A stretch of DNA of 64,000 bases from Phymatolithon calcareum. Its lineage: Eukaryota; Rhodophyta; Florideophyceae; Hapalidiales. The DNA is taken from positions 2,418,001-2,482,000 of the forward strand of contig OZ345357.1 of NCBI GenBank assembly GCA_977006965.1, given 5' to 3'. The notes beneath the pieces are model-generated. The model made no database searches. It was not told where the DNA came from and was given only the letters and a program-made list of their open reading frames with translations. Made by a program: the position numbers and the translations under genes. Of this stretch, positions 48,120 to 60,000 are shown one piece after another. Positions within the stretch are counted from its first letter, which is position 1, and every line of letters begins with the position of its first letter.

Positions 48120-48420
48120 CCTTGTCGGTGTGTCTGGTTCCGTCTTGATGTCGGTTTTGCTCCGGCATGGTTACGGTTTGTTCCCGCTTTGGTTCTGCTT
48201 TAGCTGCGGTTTGATTTTAGATGGTTTCGGTTTATTTCCGGCTTGTTTTCCGTTCGGTTATGATTTGATTACGTTTTGGTTACGGTCTCTTTCTGCTTTG
48301 GTTCCAGTTTGTTTCTGGTTTAGTTCCGGTTTAGGTCCAGTCTGGTTCCGGTCTTATTACGGCAGCTTTTTTTCTGGTATTGTTCCGGTATTGTTCCTCT
48401 TGGATTCCGGTTGTGTTTAG
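48120..48420 (+). repeat. Degenerate G/T-rich tandem repeat
   Basis: Repeated variants of GGTTCCGGTTTG (for example GGTTACGGTTTG, GGTTTCGGTTTA, GGTTCCAGTTTG) spaced about 12-18 bp apart. A plus-strand frame of 129 codons runs through it and is Phe/Leu/Gly-rich, which I take as a repeat artefact. Confidence 0.65.
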
Positions 48421-48860
48421 AGCATGGCTGGAGTAGTCGCTCGTGATTGTTGTTCATGATAGTTTGATACACCTGGCACGGCTTGGCCGTGGTCTCCCTG
48501 GCTTATTTTGCGAGTAATGTTTTGTTTGTGCGCTCTGGGCTAGGCACAAAGACCCATAACCAGTTGTGAAGGTGATCCTTGATCTCATTTTATTGGAGCT
48601 AACAAGGTGTCATGGAGATATTGTGCGCCACCAATGCATCTGATCGAGACGTGAAAGGAAACCGGTAATAAAGGCTGTGCGAATCCTGACTTTTCGGTTT
48701 GGTACGTCGGAGGGTAAGCATTGCACAAGCTCCCTTGGGGTGATATGCTTTCATTGCCGCATTTTCAGTCACAAGTTTTGGGGGAAGACTTTTTGCTTGG
48801 TAGCTTTTGGAAAAGCACAAAATGGTTTTACGGAATCCAATTCCATGATTCATGCCTCTG
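48421..48860. other. Intergenic, no supported gene
   Basis: Nothing recognisable before the LINE tail insertion. Confidence 0.4.
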
Positions 48861-48869
48861 CTCTTGGAA

Positions 48870-49011
48870 ATTTTTTTAATTCAAGTTTTCGGAAGTCTGT
48901 GGGGCTTTTAAAAAAGCCCCACAGACTTCCGAAGATATGGGAAACGCTTCCTCTGATGCTACCTACCTTTGTGCAGCTCACGAAACGCCCCCCAGAATGG
49001 ATGACGGGATA
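48870..49011 (-). mobile_element. LINE A 3' tail insertion containing a snap-back palindrome
   Basis: A 142-bp insertion bounded by CTCTTGGAA (48861-48869 and 49012-49020). It matches the LINE A terminus (minus strand), but a 22-bp inverted copy of its own end lies between GGGGCTTTT and the ACTTGAA tail, where other copies have just AAATAA. Confidence 0.85.
48888..48933. repeat. Palindrome in LINE A tail, 22-bp arms
   Basis: TTCGGAAGTCTGTGGGGCTT plus TT (48888-48909), a 2-bp spacer, and its perfect inverted copy (48912-48933). Confidence 0.93.
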
Positions 49012-49020
49012 CTCTTGGAA

Positions 49021-49741
49021 GTGATCAGGGCTGTACGCCAGACATCTCAGAAGCAGAATCGGCCGATGCATTATGCGTTCCATGACTTTGCTGTCGACCA
49101 CGATTGATATCCCTGATTGCCTCGAGACCTCAGAGTTTTCGGTTCAAAGGACACATTGCAGTGCAGGTTGGGGTTCAGATGTTTCGCAGAATAATCTGTC
49201 AAAGTTTTGAGCGCGTTGTTGACTTGGTGTTTCATGATAGCGACAAGGCAAGCAAGTTAGGACAGTCATTTCCATTGCCGGGGTTCTTCTGAATTGAAAA
49301 TTTAGCTTTTGTGGCTTTACGTTGAGATGAATGAGACAGCGCTGCGCATGGCTAGGGTTCGATGCGGACTGGTTCCCTCCACCGCCTCTGCAATTAACAC
49401 ACGGCTAATCGCGATTACTTCTGCGTCTTCACCTGCTCCTTGTGTGTTGTCCTAGGACCGCCTCGGTCCGACGAACAGGCAAGAAGCGCTAGGCGCCCGA
49501 TTCGACGACTTATTCCCTCTTAAACTAACTGTTCTTAGGATTATATCTATTTTAGCTTGAGCGCTCTACAGTTAACTTAGGCGAAATTTACACCATTCGA
49601 CTAGCGATGGCCCTCACAACTTGTCGTTAGCAGCTTAGTACTTCAGCTTGTTATGGTTGTCTCAGCAAATGATCTATGTCCTTTAATTGTGTGCTTCTAA
49701 CGGCTTGCGATGGTCTCGGATACAGGGCAACGAATTAAAAT
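49021..49741. other. Intergenic, no supported gene
   Basis: No motif-bearing frame. It precedes a degraded LINE fragment. Confidence 0.35.
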
Positions 49742-50559
49742 GTGCATCGAGCATATTCAATGTTAATCGCGGTCTATCAACTGAGATCCCTGGGCGTCTC
49801 GTTGAAGGCACTCAGCGCCTTGAAAGCAGTGAAGACATACAAGGCGTTGATACAACCAAGATTGGAGTATGCCATGTATTTGACGCCATGGACGCAGAGA
49901 GTCCAGGCAGTTATTTCAAAAGTTGAGAAGACATTTTTCGCACAAGTATTCGGTTCAATCGCGAAAAATCATCATGGTAGACTTCGCTTTCGTTGCCGAA
50001 TACAAAATTCCGAAAACGGAAGACTCGTTTTAGCGCTCAGAATGCTGGAACGAGCCAGATCAAGGAAAAGAAGCCACCTGACCCCAAGGAAGTGAAGAGA
50101 TGTGGAGGAACTGCGCGAAATATCCCAATGGTACATCACGACCTTTTCGAGACGGCACTGACCTTCCTCAAGCAAGGAGTTTCAGCAAAATCGTTTCGGA
50201 AGTTGCTCTGCAAAGACGGAGGAGACATCTTGGAGTCCAACGGAAAGAGGAGAATTCCGTACGATCTTCCGGGGTCCACCCCGTTTCTGACTTCTGTCCA
50301 AGAGAGGTCAGTGGCTAGCCGAACACTTTCAGATTCTGAGGTCTTGTGCATAATGACCATGGACACCCAAAATAGAGCACGAGATCTAGAAGATCGAGTT
50401 GGCCATCTTCCGTCTAATAATTGGAAACCGTGGCAAAAGGAGCAGGGCACTGTGCCGTATAGAAAAGCCGAAGGACAGAAGAGACGTCCGGACGTCTCTT
50501 CTGTCCTAGCACGATTATTCTTGCGAATACTTATGAGGCATTTAGAGAATCTCACGTGA
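49742..50559 (+). mobile_element. Frameshifted LINE A-like relic
   Basis: Frame 1 (to about 50095) encodes VYQLRSLGVSLKALSALKAV, then YKALIQPRLEYAMYLTPWTQ and KTFFAQVFGSIAK. It aligns with the thumb/connection part of the LINE A reverse transcriptase. The homology continues in another frame to 50559 (ESNGKRRIPYDLPG, then MDTQNRARDLEDRV), so one frameshift lies near 50040-50095. A perfect 36-bp palindrome interrupts the 3' part. No tail or duplication found; an old copy. Confidence 0.75.
50472..50507. repeat. 36-bp perfect palindrome, no spacer
   Basis: AGGACAGAAGAGACGTCC (50472-50489) followed directly by its perfect inverted copy (50490-50507). Confidence 0.93.
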
Positions 50560-50660
50560 AAACCAGGACCAGAGCAAGCCTCCAAGAAGAATTAGAACGC
50601 ACGATTAGATGTCTCCACAAGATCGTGTCGCATCCGACCAACTGTTAAACGAAAACTCAC

Positions 50661-50957
50661 ACTTTCTTTCTTTCTTTATGGCGAGATTTCATTAGAGTTA
50701 CACAACTTGTACTCCAGAGCGCAGCTAACCTCATCTGGGGGAAACGAAGAACACAATACAAGGTGTAATCCACATCTAAGGGGCCTCGAAGATGTTAGAT
50801 ATCGTTTAGAGTACTCGCGTAACTGCTTCCAGGGAAACTGGCGGAATGTAATTCAATTCCTGGTCGTGACAGGATTGGAACCGTCGACCTCACGTTCCTT
50901 CCTATATCATGCGAATTTTGCGCACAGGTGCGCAGAGTCAGTTTACCACTACACCAG
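50661..50957 (-). mobile_element. tRNA-derived SINE, copy 2
   Basis: Read on the minus strand, it has the head GTGTAGTGGTAAACTG (A-box-like, near 50939-50955), TCGACGGTTCCAATCCTG (B-box-like, 50870-50888), the body motif GAGGCCCCTTAGATGT, and an (AAAG)n tail at 50661-50679. It is homologous to the copy at 4971-5258 but diverged, with small indels. No convincing target duplication was found. Confidence 0.72.
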
Positions 50958-51917
50958 AGATGGAACACTAGCGCTTCTTTATCTTGTGCATAGCGGATCA
51001 TTGTACGACTCAAATAGTAAACAATAAAACTGGGAGACGGTCACCGGACCACTCATCACACGGCGTTCCAGACGAGTGTTTGTAATTCTTCCTCCACAAT
51101 TCACTTTTTATCCAGCCCACCGTTCAGGCTTGGTTGGAGCTTCTCGTACGGTCCATAGACACAGTTCTACATCCTAATCGTGCTGTCCTTCGATTAAAAT
51201 CACTGTTGCACAAAAAGGATTAAGTTGAAGACGGAAGGTAAAGCGTTTTCGAGTTTGGTCCTGGATTGGACCTGTTGTTTTGGTTGCTAAAGCGCTCGCG
51301 TTGGATTACGCGACATCACTGTTCTGGACTAAATTCTCAGTCTTCAAATTGTCTTTGTGATCTATCAACTACCAGTCTTTTTTGCAATCTGAGGCTTCTA
51401 GACTAGATGATTTCGTCAACCTAAATTCAATGGCTCTTCCCTCTGAACTTCCATATTATGAACTTGACATTTAACCTCGAGCTGGGCAGCCTAACGAGAG
51501 ACCGATTTGCTGCGGTGTACTGATTATTATTCCAGCTAAGTACCCTCTTTTTGCCAGGAAACTACAGGCACTGCTATTCTTATCGAGGAAGGAGCAACTT
51601 AAATTCCTGAAGTTAAGGTTGAAGACTTTGGAAATTGCCACGTACTCTCGAGGGCTTTGGGCGCTCACCATTGGCTGTACATTAAAGATCTCCAATCGGT
51701 TTTATTAGTTGTTTACCCTTTCTCGCTGGCATCGCAAATTTACTAGTCTCTCTCTTCCTGTTCTCAATTTATATGCTCAAGCTGGAAGGCAAAATCTTTC
51801 CCTTTATTTAAATTTCGGGTCATCTAGACAAAGCTCTCCCAGAAACCCCTATAAAAGGGTCGGCTCCTGTGCTAAAGACCGGAACTGTTCCATTCAAAGC
51901 GAAAGTGTGCAGCCAAC
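50958..51917. other. Intergenic, no supported gene
   Basis: Motif-free ORFs only. The right end is the putative 5' region of the spliced gene that follows. Confidence 0.35.
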
Positions 51918-52709
51918 ATGGCGCCGGGACGACTCTCCCTCTACCATCCCTGGTGCGAGGCTTTCCGCACTCAAGGATACACCGTGCAGGTACACTGCGA
52001 CTCTCGCTACTTCGCGTACCTCACTATTCAAAAACAAGACCGTACGAACGAAGACTCTTCGACGAAGTACGTATCCAATTACTTGATGTTTTGAGGGCTG
52101 TAATCTAGTCGGAACTAACCTATTTGTCTAATCAATGGTGAGGCAGAACGGATGAACTGCATGTGAAGGGATTTCGTAAAGTCACTTTTACTCTCAGCAA
52201 GATCTCGGAACGTAAGTGGGGACAACAGGTTTCACAGTTTCATATACACTGCATTTCACACTAACGGCAAATCTTTTATAAATCTACTTTTCTTCTTCTT
52301 CTCTGCCGCGTAGTCTTTGCCGAAACTTCCCGCAGACGACGAGTAAGTTTTTCCTCTTGGTAACAATATGTTAAGAGAGAAGAATTCTGAACTGATTGGT
52401 TCTCTCCTTTTTTATATATCCAGATTCGAAGAGTTGCTTGGAACGGCGGAGTTCAGGTTTGCTCACTTCGGACAGGAAACTGTGATCAACCCCATTCAAT
52501 TCAAGAACAAGGACGGAAATGTGGTTTTGACTCTTGACTGGGAATTGAAATTCAGCGCCGGCGACTGTACGTGGTGTTGATTTCAGTGGTATGTTGACCT
52601 CATCACTTTCGCATACCTACTAATCTAGCTCTCATGTTTCTTTTCTTCAGGCAACAAGTTCCGTGGCATCCAATGTCTCCACACATCCAATTTCCCCCCG
52701 AGGGGCTAA
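51918..52709 (+). CDS. Small multi-exon gene of unknown function (tentative)
   Basis: The best-supported part is three short exons: 52315-52342, 52424-52566 and 52651-52709 (TAA at 52707). Introns are 81 nt (GTAAGT...CCAG) and 84 nt (GTACGT...TCAG), and one frame is kept across both. That frame reads LPADDEFEELLGTAEF, then ETVINPIQFKNKDGNVVLTL and DWELKFSAGDC, ending FPPRG. An upstream exon probably starts at the ATG at 51918 (MAPGRLSLYHPWCEAF) and runs to a GTACGT donor at 52067, but I could not fix how it joins 52315 in phase. The acceptor before 52315 has a strong pyrimidine tract. No family recognised. Confidence 0.45.
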
Positions 52710-52765
52710 TGACGGCAATAACAATTAATTGGAATCATGCTTACAAATTTTGTAAAGGAGTTTCG

Positions 52766-52789
52766 CCACATGTCCAGTTGGACATGTGG
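52766..52789. repeat. 24-bp palindrome, 11-bp arms
   Basis: CCACATGTCCA, 2-bp spacer, and perfect inverted copy, 57 bp after the stop of the spliced gene. Confidence 0.8.
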
Positions 52790-53122
52790 TAAGATTCTTT
52801 TTGCGTAATTGTTGTCTTATTGTGGACTTTCGTTTAATTGCAATGATAAGTTTGCGGAGTTCATATTTCTAGAAAAAAAAATTTAAATTGCAAGCATCTG
52901 AACAATTTCCAGCAATTAAATTGGTGTCTCCCCTGACCGGGATGGCGATTAGGTATTTATTCATTATAATAGTCTTCATTGCAAAAGGTCTCTGGACTGC
53001 CCTCGGCGCCTATTAAAGCTCTCCCATGCTTGTGAAAAGCCGGAAGCTTGAAGTTGCAGATACTATACCAGCTTCCTGTAGCCTAGATCCTAGAAGAAAA
53101 GTGACCATATAGTACTGTCAAA

Positions 53123-53856
53123 TTGTCTCTGGAACTATTAGTTTCATCAGACTCCAGAAACACGTCGCCGCTTATTAGCGGTAAAGTGGGCATTCGGTCG
53201 GTTCCCCCCTCTGAGCACAACATTTCTCGCAGCAAGTTCGGTGATACTGTACCAATCCTCAAGACTGATCTCGAGGAATACCTTGGAAGATATCAACTGA
53301 CCCAAGAGGAGATTAATATCACCGAAAAAGCTCTCTACAAGCTACTTTTCTTGACGGTCGTCTATTATGACGACATGGAATAGACAACGTGTCAATTGAG
53401 CTACGACCCTAAGCCCCGTAAGAAATCTGACTAGTGGACCCCAAGCTTTTCCCCCTACCCTTCTCCGGGGCAGGGTTTTTGCAGCTAGGGCTACGACGTA
53501 AAGCCGGTTACATGGATTTGAGTAGATGATCGAAGCTACAAGAGCGTAGCAGCTGAATCGCATCTCCCTTGCAGTCTCATGAGTGTTTCTGAGGGCGTTT
53601 TTAAATTCCAAATTCAAAAAATACTTCAATGTTGGCCAGGGAAGAGAATCTTTTCCCTGTTCTGACTGTATCACGCAGGACTGGAATAACTGTCCCTCTC
53701 GAAATCCACCAGGAGATCAAAGAATGGGCTTTCGAGACCACCGATTCGCGTTGCACAATCCACGAGTACTTTTCTTCACACAGCATTCAGCCAGAGTTCT
53801 TGGCACTCGAAAAGTTGCCCCAAGCGTCAGCAGATGCGTTGATAACTATTAAGTAA
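53123..53856 (+). other. Coding-like segments, possibly exons
   Basis: Two plus-strand frames have protein-like composition. 53123-53383 ends ITEKALYKLLFLTVVYYDD and a stop. 53629-53856 reads VPLEIHQEIKEWAF, then YFSSHSIQPEFLALEKLPQA. They may be exons of one gene or of the gene before it; the region between holds possible GT/AG pairs but no join I can defend. No family recognised. Confidence 0.3.
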
Positions 53857-54041
53857 AGGTCAGTGTTTTTCCTCTGCTAGGATGTTGACCCCACCACTTC
53901 AGGGTTCGAGTTCATTTCTACAAGATCTTAACCAGTTTAAGGCAGAGTCCATACGTCATACAACAATATTTCGATTTACTGTCATCTAAATCAACAGCAA
54001 GAAAACGGGAGCTAAACTGTTTTCTATCAGTGCATCTACAG

Positions 54042-57000
54042 CTACGATAGATGGAAAGACCCTTGGCCCTCTTGGATCGCATACATAATACGCTCTTTCG
54101 CGATTTCATAGTTGCTATAGTCAGGAAGTTTCAAGTAGTTGGTGCACGTCATGACCGTTGGCAGACATTCATCGGGCGACCTCCCAGCCTCTGGGGTTCG
54201 CTTCACAATCGTCAAACGCGGGTTAAGGTTACGCAAACCACCAAGGGGCAGTGCGGGCGATCCAGTCACGAACAACACAAACCGCCTCTGATCGTTAGGA
54301 GACAGCTCAGAGAGTACTTTGAACAAAGTCAGCACGGCCTCACTCTCATGACGGAACCCATGATCGCATCTCGTAGCCTGCACCAAAAACTCAACTGACC
54401 AGTCTTCATGAGCTGGGCCGCAAATCAGCATTTCCAGCTCACTGGCTTGGAAAAGGCGCAAGCTTTGAAGGTCTAACACTTCAGAGAACCCAGTCAACAG
54501 CGCTTCCGCCTGCTTCCTAACGCCAGCAAAAAGAACGTGATGAATAACTCGGGCAACATAGTCCTCCAAGTTCTCAGCTGTGACATCTTGATCGGCACCC
54601 TTGGGGATAAGTTCAACACAGTCATCCCCGGGCAAAGTGAAGGAGAGACAAAGGCCAGAGATGACATTTCGCTGTCCATTCGTGAGCATGTCCAACATGC
54701 TTTGCAGGGAAGTAGCAAGCTGAGGGTCCACATCCTGCATCATTCCAAGAACAGCACGGCCATCGCGATACTTCTCCCAGACAGTAGTTGCGTCCAAGCT
54801 TTTCAGTCTCTGCGCAATACTGGCGGAATCACCAGCTCCAATATGATGGAAAACTCCGTCAGCCTGTTCATCCTTATTTCCTCCTGCTCCAGGACCCTTC
54901 TCCTCGTCCAATACAGTAATAAATGCCAACAACAATTCGCAAAGAGTCCGAGAAAACCGAAGATCCAAGAGACGTCCATCAGCCAAGCCCTTCCCGACTA
55001 AACGCCCAATGAACGTAAAAAGCTCATGTGGACCTTGATTTCCTTTCTTGGCAAAAGAAATCGGGGCCGGAAACAGTCCCCGTCCACTTGGCTCGACATA
55101 CTGCTCCTTGCAATCATCGTCAACATTTCCCCGCACGACTTCACAGCCCTCTGGTATGGATTTCGGAGAAGAACCACGGCTGCGTCGTCTGGAGACTCGA
55201 GATCCAGATGCACCATGCCTCGAGCTCTTCCGTGTCGCAACCGATGCAGGCTTCGCCTCACGAACGACAACGGAGTTCTTGCTTCTCCAAAGGTGCAAGT
55301 CAAGCCGCTGAACTTCCCTCGAGGCCAGAGTGTAGAATTCAAGAGTTGGACCGAGACCAGTTCCAACTTCATCAAAGTACTCGACTTCAAGGACAGTACT
55401 ATGCCCGGCGTACATAGACATTACTCGGACAGCAGACTCCAGCATTCGACTGCGATGAATGCGAACCTTATTCCGCTGAATTCTTCCAATTCGCGTATCA
55501 TTATCCCTTCGCATAGAACGCTGCGAGCTGCTAGTGATTCCGCTGTTAGTGTTAGCCATATCCTCCCTTGCCTGTAACAAATGCAGGGCACGAGCTACAC
55601 CGAGTGCTGTTGACTGAAACAGAATTCGTCTCGTTTCAAACGGCATCAGGAATGGCGCTTGTCTCGCAACAGAAAAACACCAGCGAGGTACGGCGCTGCC
55701 GCATAGAGCCAATGGATCAGAAACTTGGCGTTTCACCTTCGCCGTAATCTTGTGGCTTATGAAATCCATGTCGCTGCCACACTCCGACAGCAACCTGATG
55801 GCTTGCGTTCCATCGGTGCTACGTGGGTCACTGTGCTCTTGCACCCACTTCAAATATGTGAGAAGAGCAACATACTTTGACGCTTCGCCGGGCAAATCGT
55901 CAAGTTGCGGCAATTTTGGAACAGAAGCCGACAATTTAGTCCCCACGACACGCTCTAGGAGGTCGGCGGGGACTTCAGTATTTGAAGGCTTCGGTGATAC
56001 CGGCGCAATGACAGCTCCAGTCGACGGATTGGAATTACGCAGCCGAGACGAGCGTCGAGTTTGGACACCAGTACTTGAATTTCCAATATTGGTCATTGGC
56101 TGATTTCTGCTTCCTTGGTTCGACGCAGGTTTCGCTCGGCTGTAAATCAAAGTGTGCACCTCGCTCCAAAGCCTGGGCCCCACTCCTATAGAGCGACGAG
56201 TTCCACGAACAACGGCGCTCAAAATTGAACGGTCTTGGGGGATAGGGACATTGTTCAACGTGAAGTTGAGACGAGGAGATCTCCGCGCAGCTGACGGCTC
56301 CCCTGAAGAACTTGAGCCCCCAGCCCTGTGAGAGCTACTTCTTGCGTGCGCCCTAGCTGACCCCGCGAGAGCAGCGGCATATGATCGCATAGCAGTAGAC
56401 GCATCACCATGACCACTTGAGAGCGCTCTAGCTAACGCCGAGGCTTGACGGCTTCTTGACATGTCGGCGTCTGAAGAGCCCGGCCTTCTGATGGAAGCTC
56501 CGGTGATCTGGGCCAAAGCATCGTGGTCAAGTTCAAATGCTGGAAGGGAGCCAACAAGCTGTTGCTCAAGTCCAAACCCGGGCCCGTCAGAATCCATATC
56601 TTCCCCATCCCCATCTTGCTCAATAACATCATCAGATCCAGAACTCATATCCTCATCTGAGTTATCCTCATTTTGACCATGCTCATCATCCTCTGCGGCA
56701 GCTGCCTCCATCTGCTCCGCCGCGTCGTCATCCACATCAAAGATACCTTCTTCATTGTAGTGGTCGTGATCTCGCTCTTCCATATCTTCATCGTCATTTC
56801 CAGCACTTCCTTCGTTGTCGTCATCTCCATGTTCGTTCCCATCCTCCGATCCTGCCATATCCTCGTCCATTTGATCACTATCAAGCTCTTCAGTATGACC
56901 GCCGTCCCCAATTTCAATATCACTACCAGCATCTGTACTTGACTGGATGTGACGGCGCCCGTGAAATCTGCGACTTGCAGACCCGGAGTTAACACGAGCC

Positions 57001-60000
57001 CACAAGAAGTCTTCAACACTCGCCATTGTGGCCAGGGGCTCAATAAGAACAATGTGATGTGAATAGTCCTTCAGTTCACCACCAGTGTCTTCGGAGGAAG
57101 AACGTCTAAGCTTCAATTTAAACGGCTGCGAAAGTTGACGCAATCCAGAATGTACTGATGAACCTGAGCTTGACAATTCGTTGACTTGCACTGGTAGTTT
57201 CTCTTCGGAGGAGAACGCCCCCAGCAGACGACGGACGAGTAGAAGGAAAGGCTTCTTAGTCGAATACTTATTCATCGCATCAACAAACGCGATACAGCGA
57301 TCTGTTCGAACATCAGCCGGCCAATCCGACGCGAGCAGGTACTCGTATAATGCATCCGCAATTCGACTCCGTGAGAATTCATACACAGATATACCGGAGT
57401 CCGCAGCGATACTGCAAATTAGATCGTCCATGGGTTTCAGACCTTCGGCAACATCTTCCACCTTGGCTGCCTCCAATAGCTCATCGTGTGTCGTCATTAA
57501 CTGCTCGAGAACATGACTCTTCATCTCATCTGCGTTGAGATTATCATCAGAGTCGTTGTTCAAATGAGTATTCACCAGTTTTAGAGCCCGCTTCGCGACA
57601 GCATGGCCCCCCACCTCAGAAGTCATCGACCGGAACGGGCCTACACGAATTGCAAGGCGTGAAGCTGATGTCAAATCTGATGTACGCGGACCAGAGGCCC
57701 CAGAGGAAGATGCTGGACCACCTGTCCTGCTCGAAGCAGGGTGCCCGCTCAGAGTGCTCGATCCCGACCTTAACGCCCGGTCCCGAATTTCAAGACCGGC
57801 AATTTGGCGTAAACTGCGGCCCAGAGTTGATCCATCGTTCGGCCCATCAACTCGCAGAACACTAGAGTTCGGTACGGGAGTGGTTCTCGTAGATGGCAAA
57901 GATACTGCTTCCTCATCCTCCTTTTTGGGAGCCAGAGCAGCAAGCCTAAGTAGTTCATGCATTACTCCTTCTCTTAGAAACGCCTTCTTAACTTCTGGCA
58001 CTTTCTTGAGAGCAGAGTTCGCCAACGACAAACCCATATGGGCCTCGGTGTGAGAACTGTTCTCCCCAATAAGAGTCGCAACGAATGGGCAGAATGAAAT
58101 GTCTGAAGAATCGTCCACTTCAGAGGAGGGCGAGGAGAGTATCAAGGCAGTAAGCAGGCTGTCCGGGGCAATTGCAACAAACTTAGAAAGAACTGAGAGT
58201 GTCTGCTGCCGGGCTGATATATCTGCGCTCGAGACATAATAGCGCATCAACGGAAGGAAAAGCGCTTTTCCAAACTTCTCCAAAGGCTTAGAGTCTTTTT
58301 CAAGTCCTTCACGACGAGTGACATCCACAGCGGCGAGAGCGCTAACAATCGTTGAACTGTTTCGACGACGACGGGACCTGCTCGGTACCACTGCGACGTC
58401 TTCCGGATCTCCAGAGTCCGGTAGAAGCGCATCGGCGACGGATAGAAAGTCCAATGCATGGGAGCTACCAGCTGTTTCCAGGCGCTGCTTCATTTTCATG
58501 ATGAGTGAAGTCGTGTTCATCAACTTTTCGGACAGAATTGCACTCCCGCGAGCTAAGGTAGCCAACAGGTGCAGCGCCGACGAATAGAATGCAGGTGCAA
58601 GAGCTGGTGGAGATGCCGGTACAACGAGCCCTAGAACCTTGTCCACAAGAACTGCATTCTCGCTGCAAAGCTTATCAAGTTTCGTGGATGAGCCACGGAA
58701 CCCGTCTGCTAGTCTGGAGAATCCTTGAATGGTATATTCCCGAATGCGCTGATCTTGAGAGTCAAGGAGGTTTCGCATCGTCGGCAAAACTTCAACTAGC
58801 ATATCCATGGCATCCGACGGGGGTGAGCGGCAAAGGTTGCACACAGTCGATGCTGCCACGCGCTGAACACCGGTCGAGAAGAAGTCAATAAAGGACAGAG
58901 CAGCAGAAAATCCACCGGCGCGGACAATGGGATGCGGAAAATCTGTGCTGAGCTTCTCCAGAGCGGAAAGCGACTGCTCTGCGAGGTCGATATACTGAAT
59001 CGAAAGCAAATTTGCACAGAGCGGAGCTGCAGCGCCATGATGAGAAATGGAGGCAGCTGCAGTTGGGAGTGCATCCATCATGTGTGTGATCGCTCGAGCA
59101 GAAAGAAGCTTCGTGTCCGCGGTTCCATCATTCAGCAGGTTCACAAGAGGAGGAACAAATGCATCGATAGAGAATGAAACCATGGACTCCTCAGTTCCAA
59201 CAGAGAGGTAATCGCAAAGTTGCGTCAGGGCATCTAGCTGTTGTGTACTGTCTTCCGAAGAGCGAAGAGTAGACAGTATCGATCGAAGACGAGACTGAGA
59301 GGATCCAGTAGGCATGGGAAACATGTCATCAAGCCCTGCGCCCAGGCTCCTCAGCAACCCATGTAAGGCAGCAGTGCCGGCACGGTCCCCGTTTGTCGGG
59401 CTCGGACCTTCAACATCTCTTCGTCCATCTGAGCTTCCAGCTCCGTCTCCAGAGTTATTCGGCGGAGCAGAACCGTCCATGCTTGAGCTTCCGCGACGGG
59501 AACCTCGGCCACGACCACGGCCTCGAAACGAAATACCGCCTCTACCTCTTGCACGTGCAAATTGGGAACCTCGTCGCGGTCTTTTCGAAGGCCTGAGCTG
59601 CAAATTGGAAGGACCGGCTTCAGATGTAGTCGACGGTTGAGGTGTCGGTGCAGCGGGGGGTTTTCTTGAGCTACGAGTCCTTTTACGGGTGCCTCGTTGT
59701 CTTGCAATAGTTCGCTCTGTAGCGTGAGGGCCGGAAAGCGGTCTAGTTTGCTGCGAAGCTGCGGCGGCACTGGAACGAGTAGACAATGCAGGGCCAGCGA
59801 CTGTAGCAGAAGTCCTTGGAGTGGACAAGCCTGTAAACGGGGGAAGAGTTCGTGAGGTTGCGTTGGGCGGAACGTATGCCGAAGGGCGGGTGGCTGCTGC
59901 AACGGCGGCTGTGGCAGTTCTGTATGCCCGGGAACCGGAACCTTGAGCGGAGCCGCGGGCTATGGAGCCAGAAGCTTGAGAAGAAGTACGAGATGTGGAG

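Noticed and set aside
48031-48420. 129-codon ORF rich in Phe, Leu and Gly
   Set aside because: It is the translation of a degenerate G/T-rich tandem repeat.
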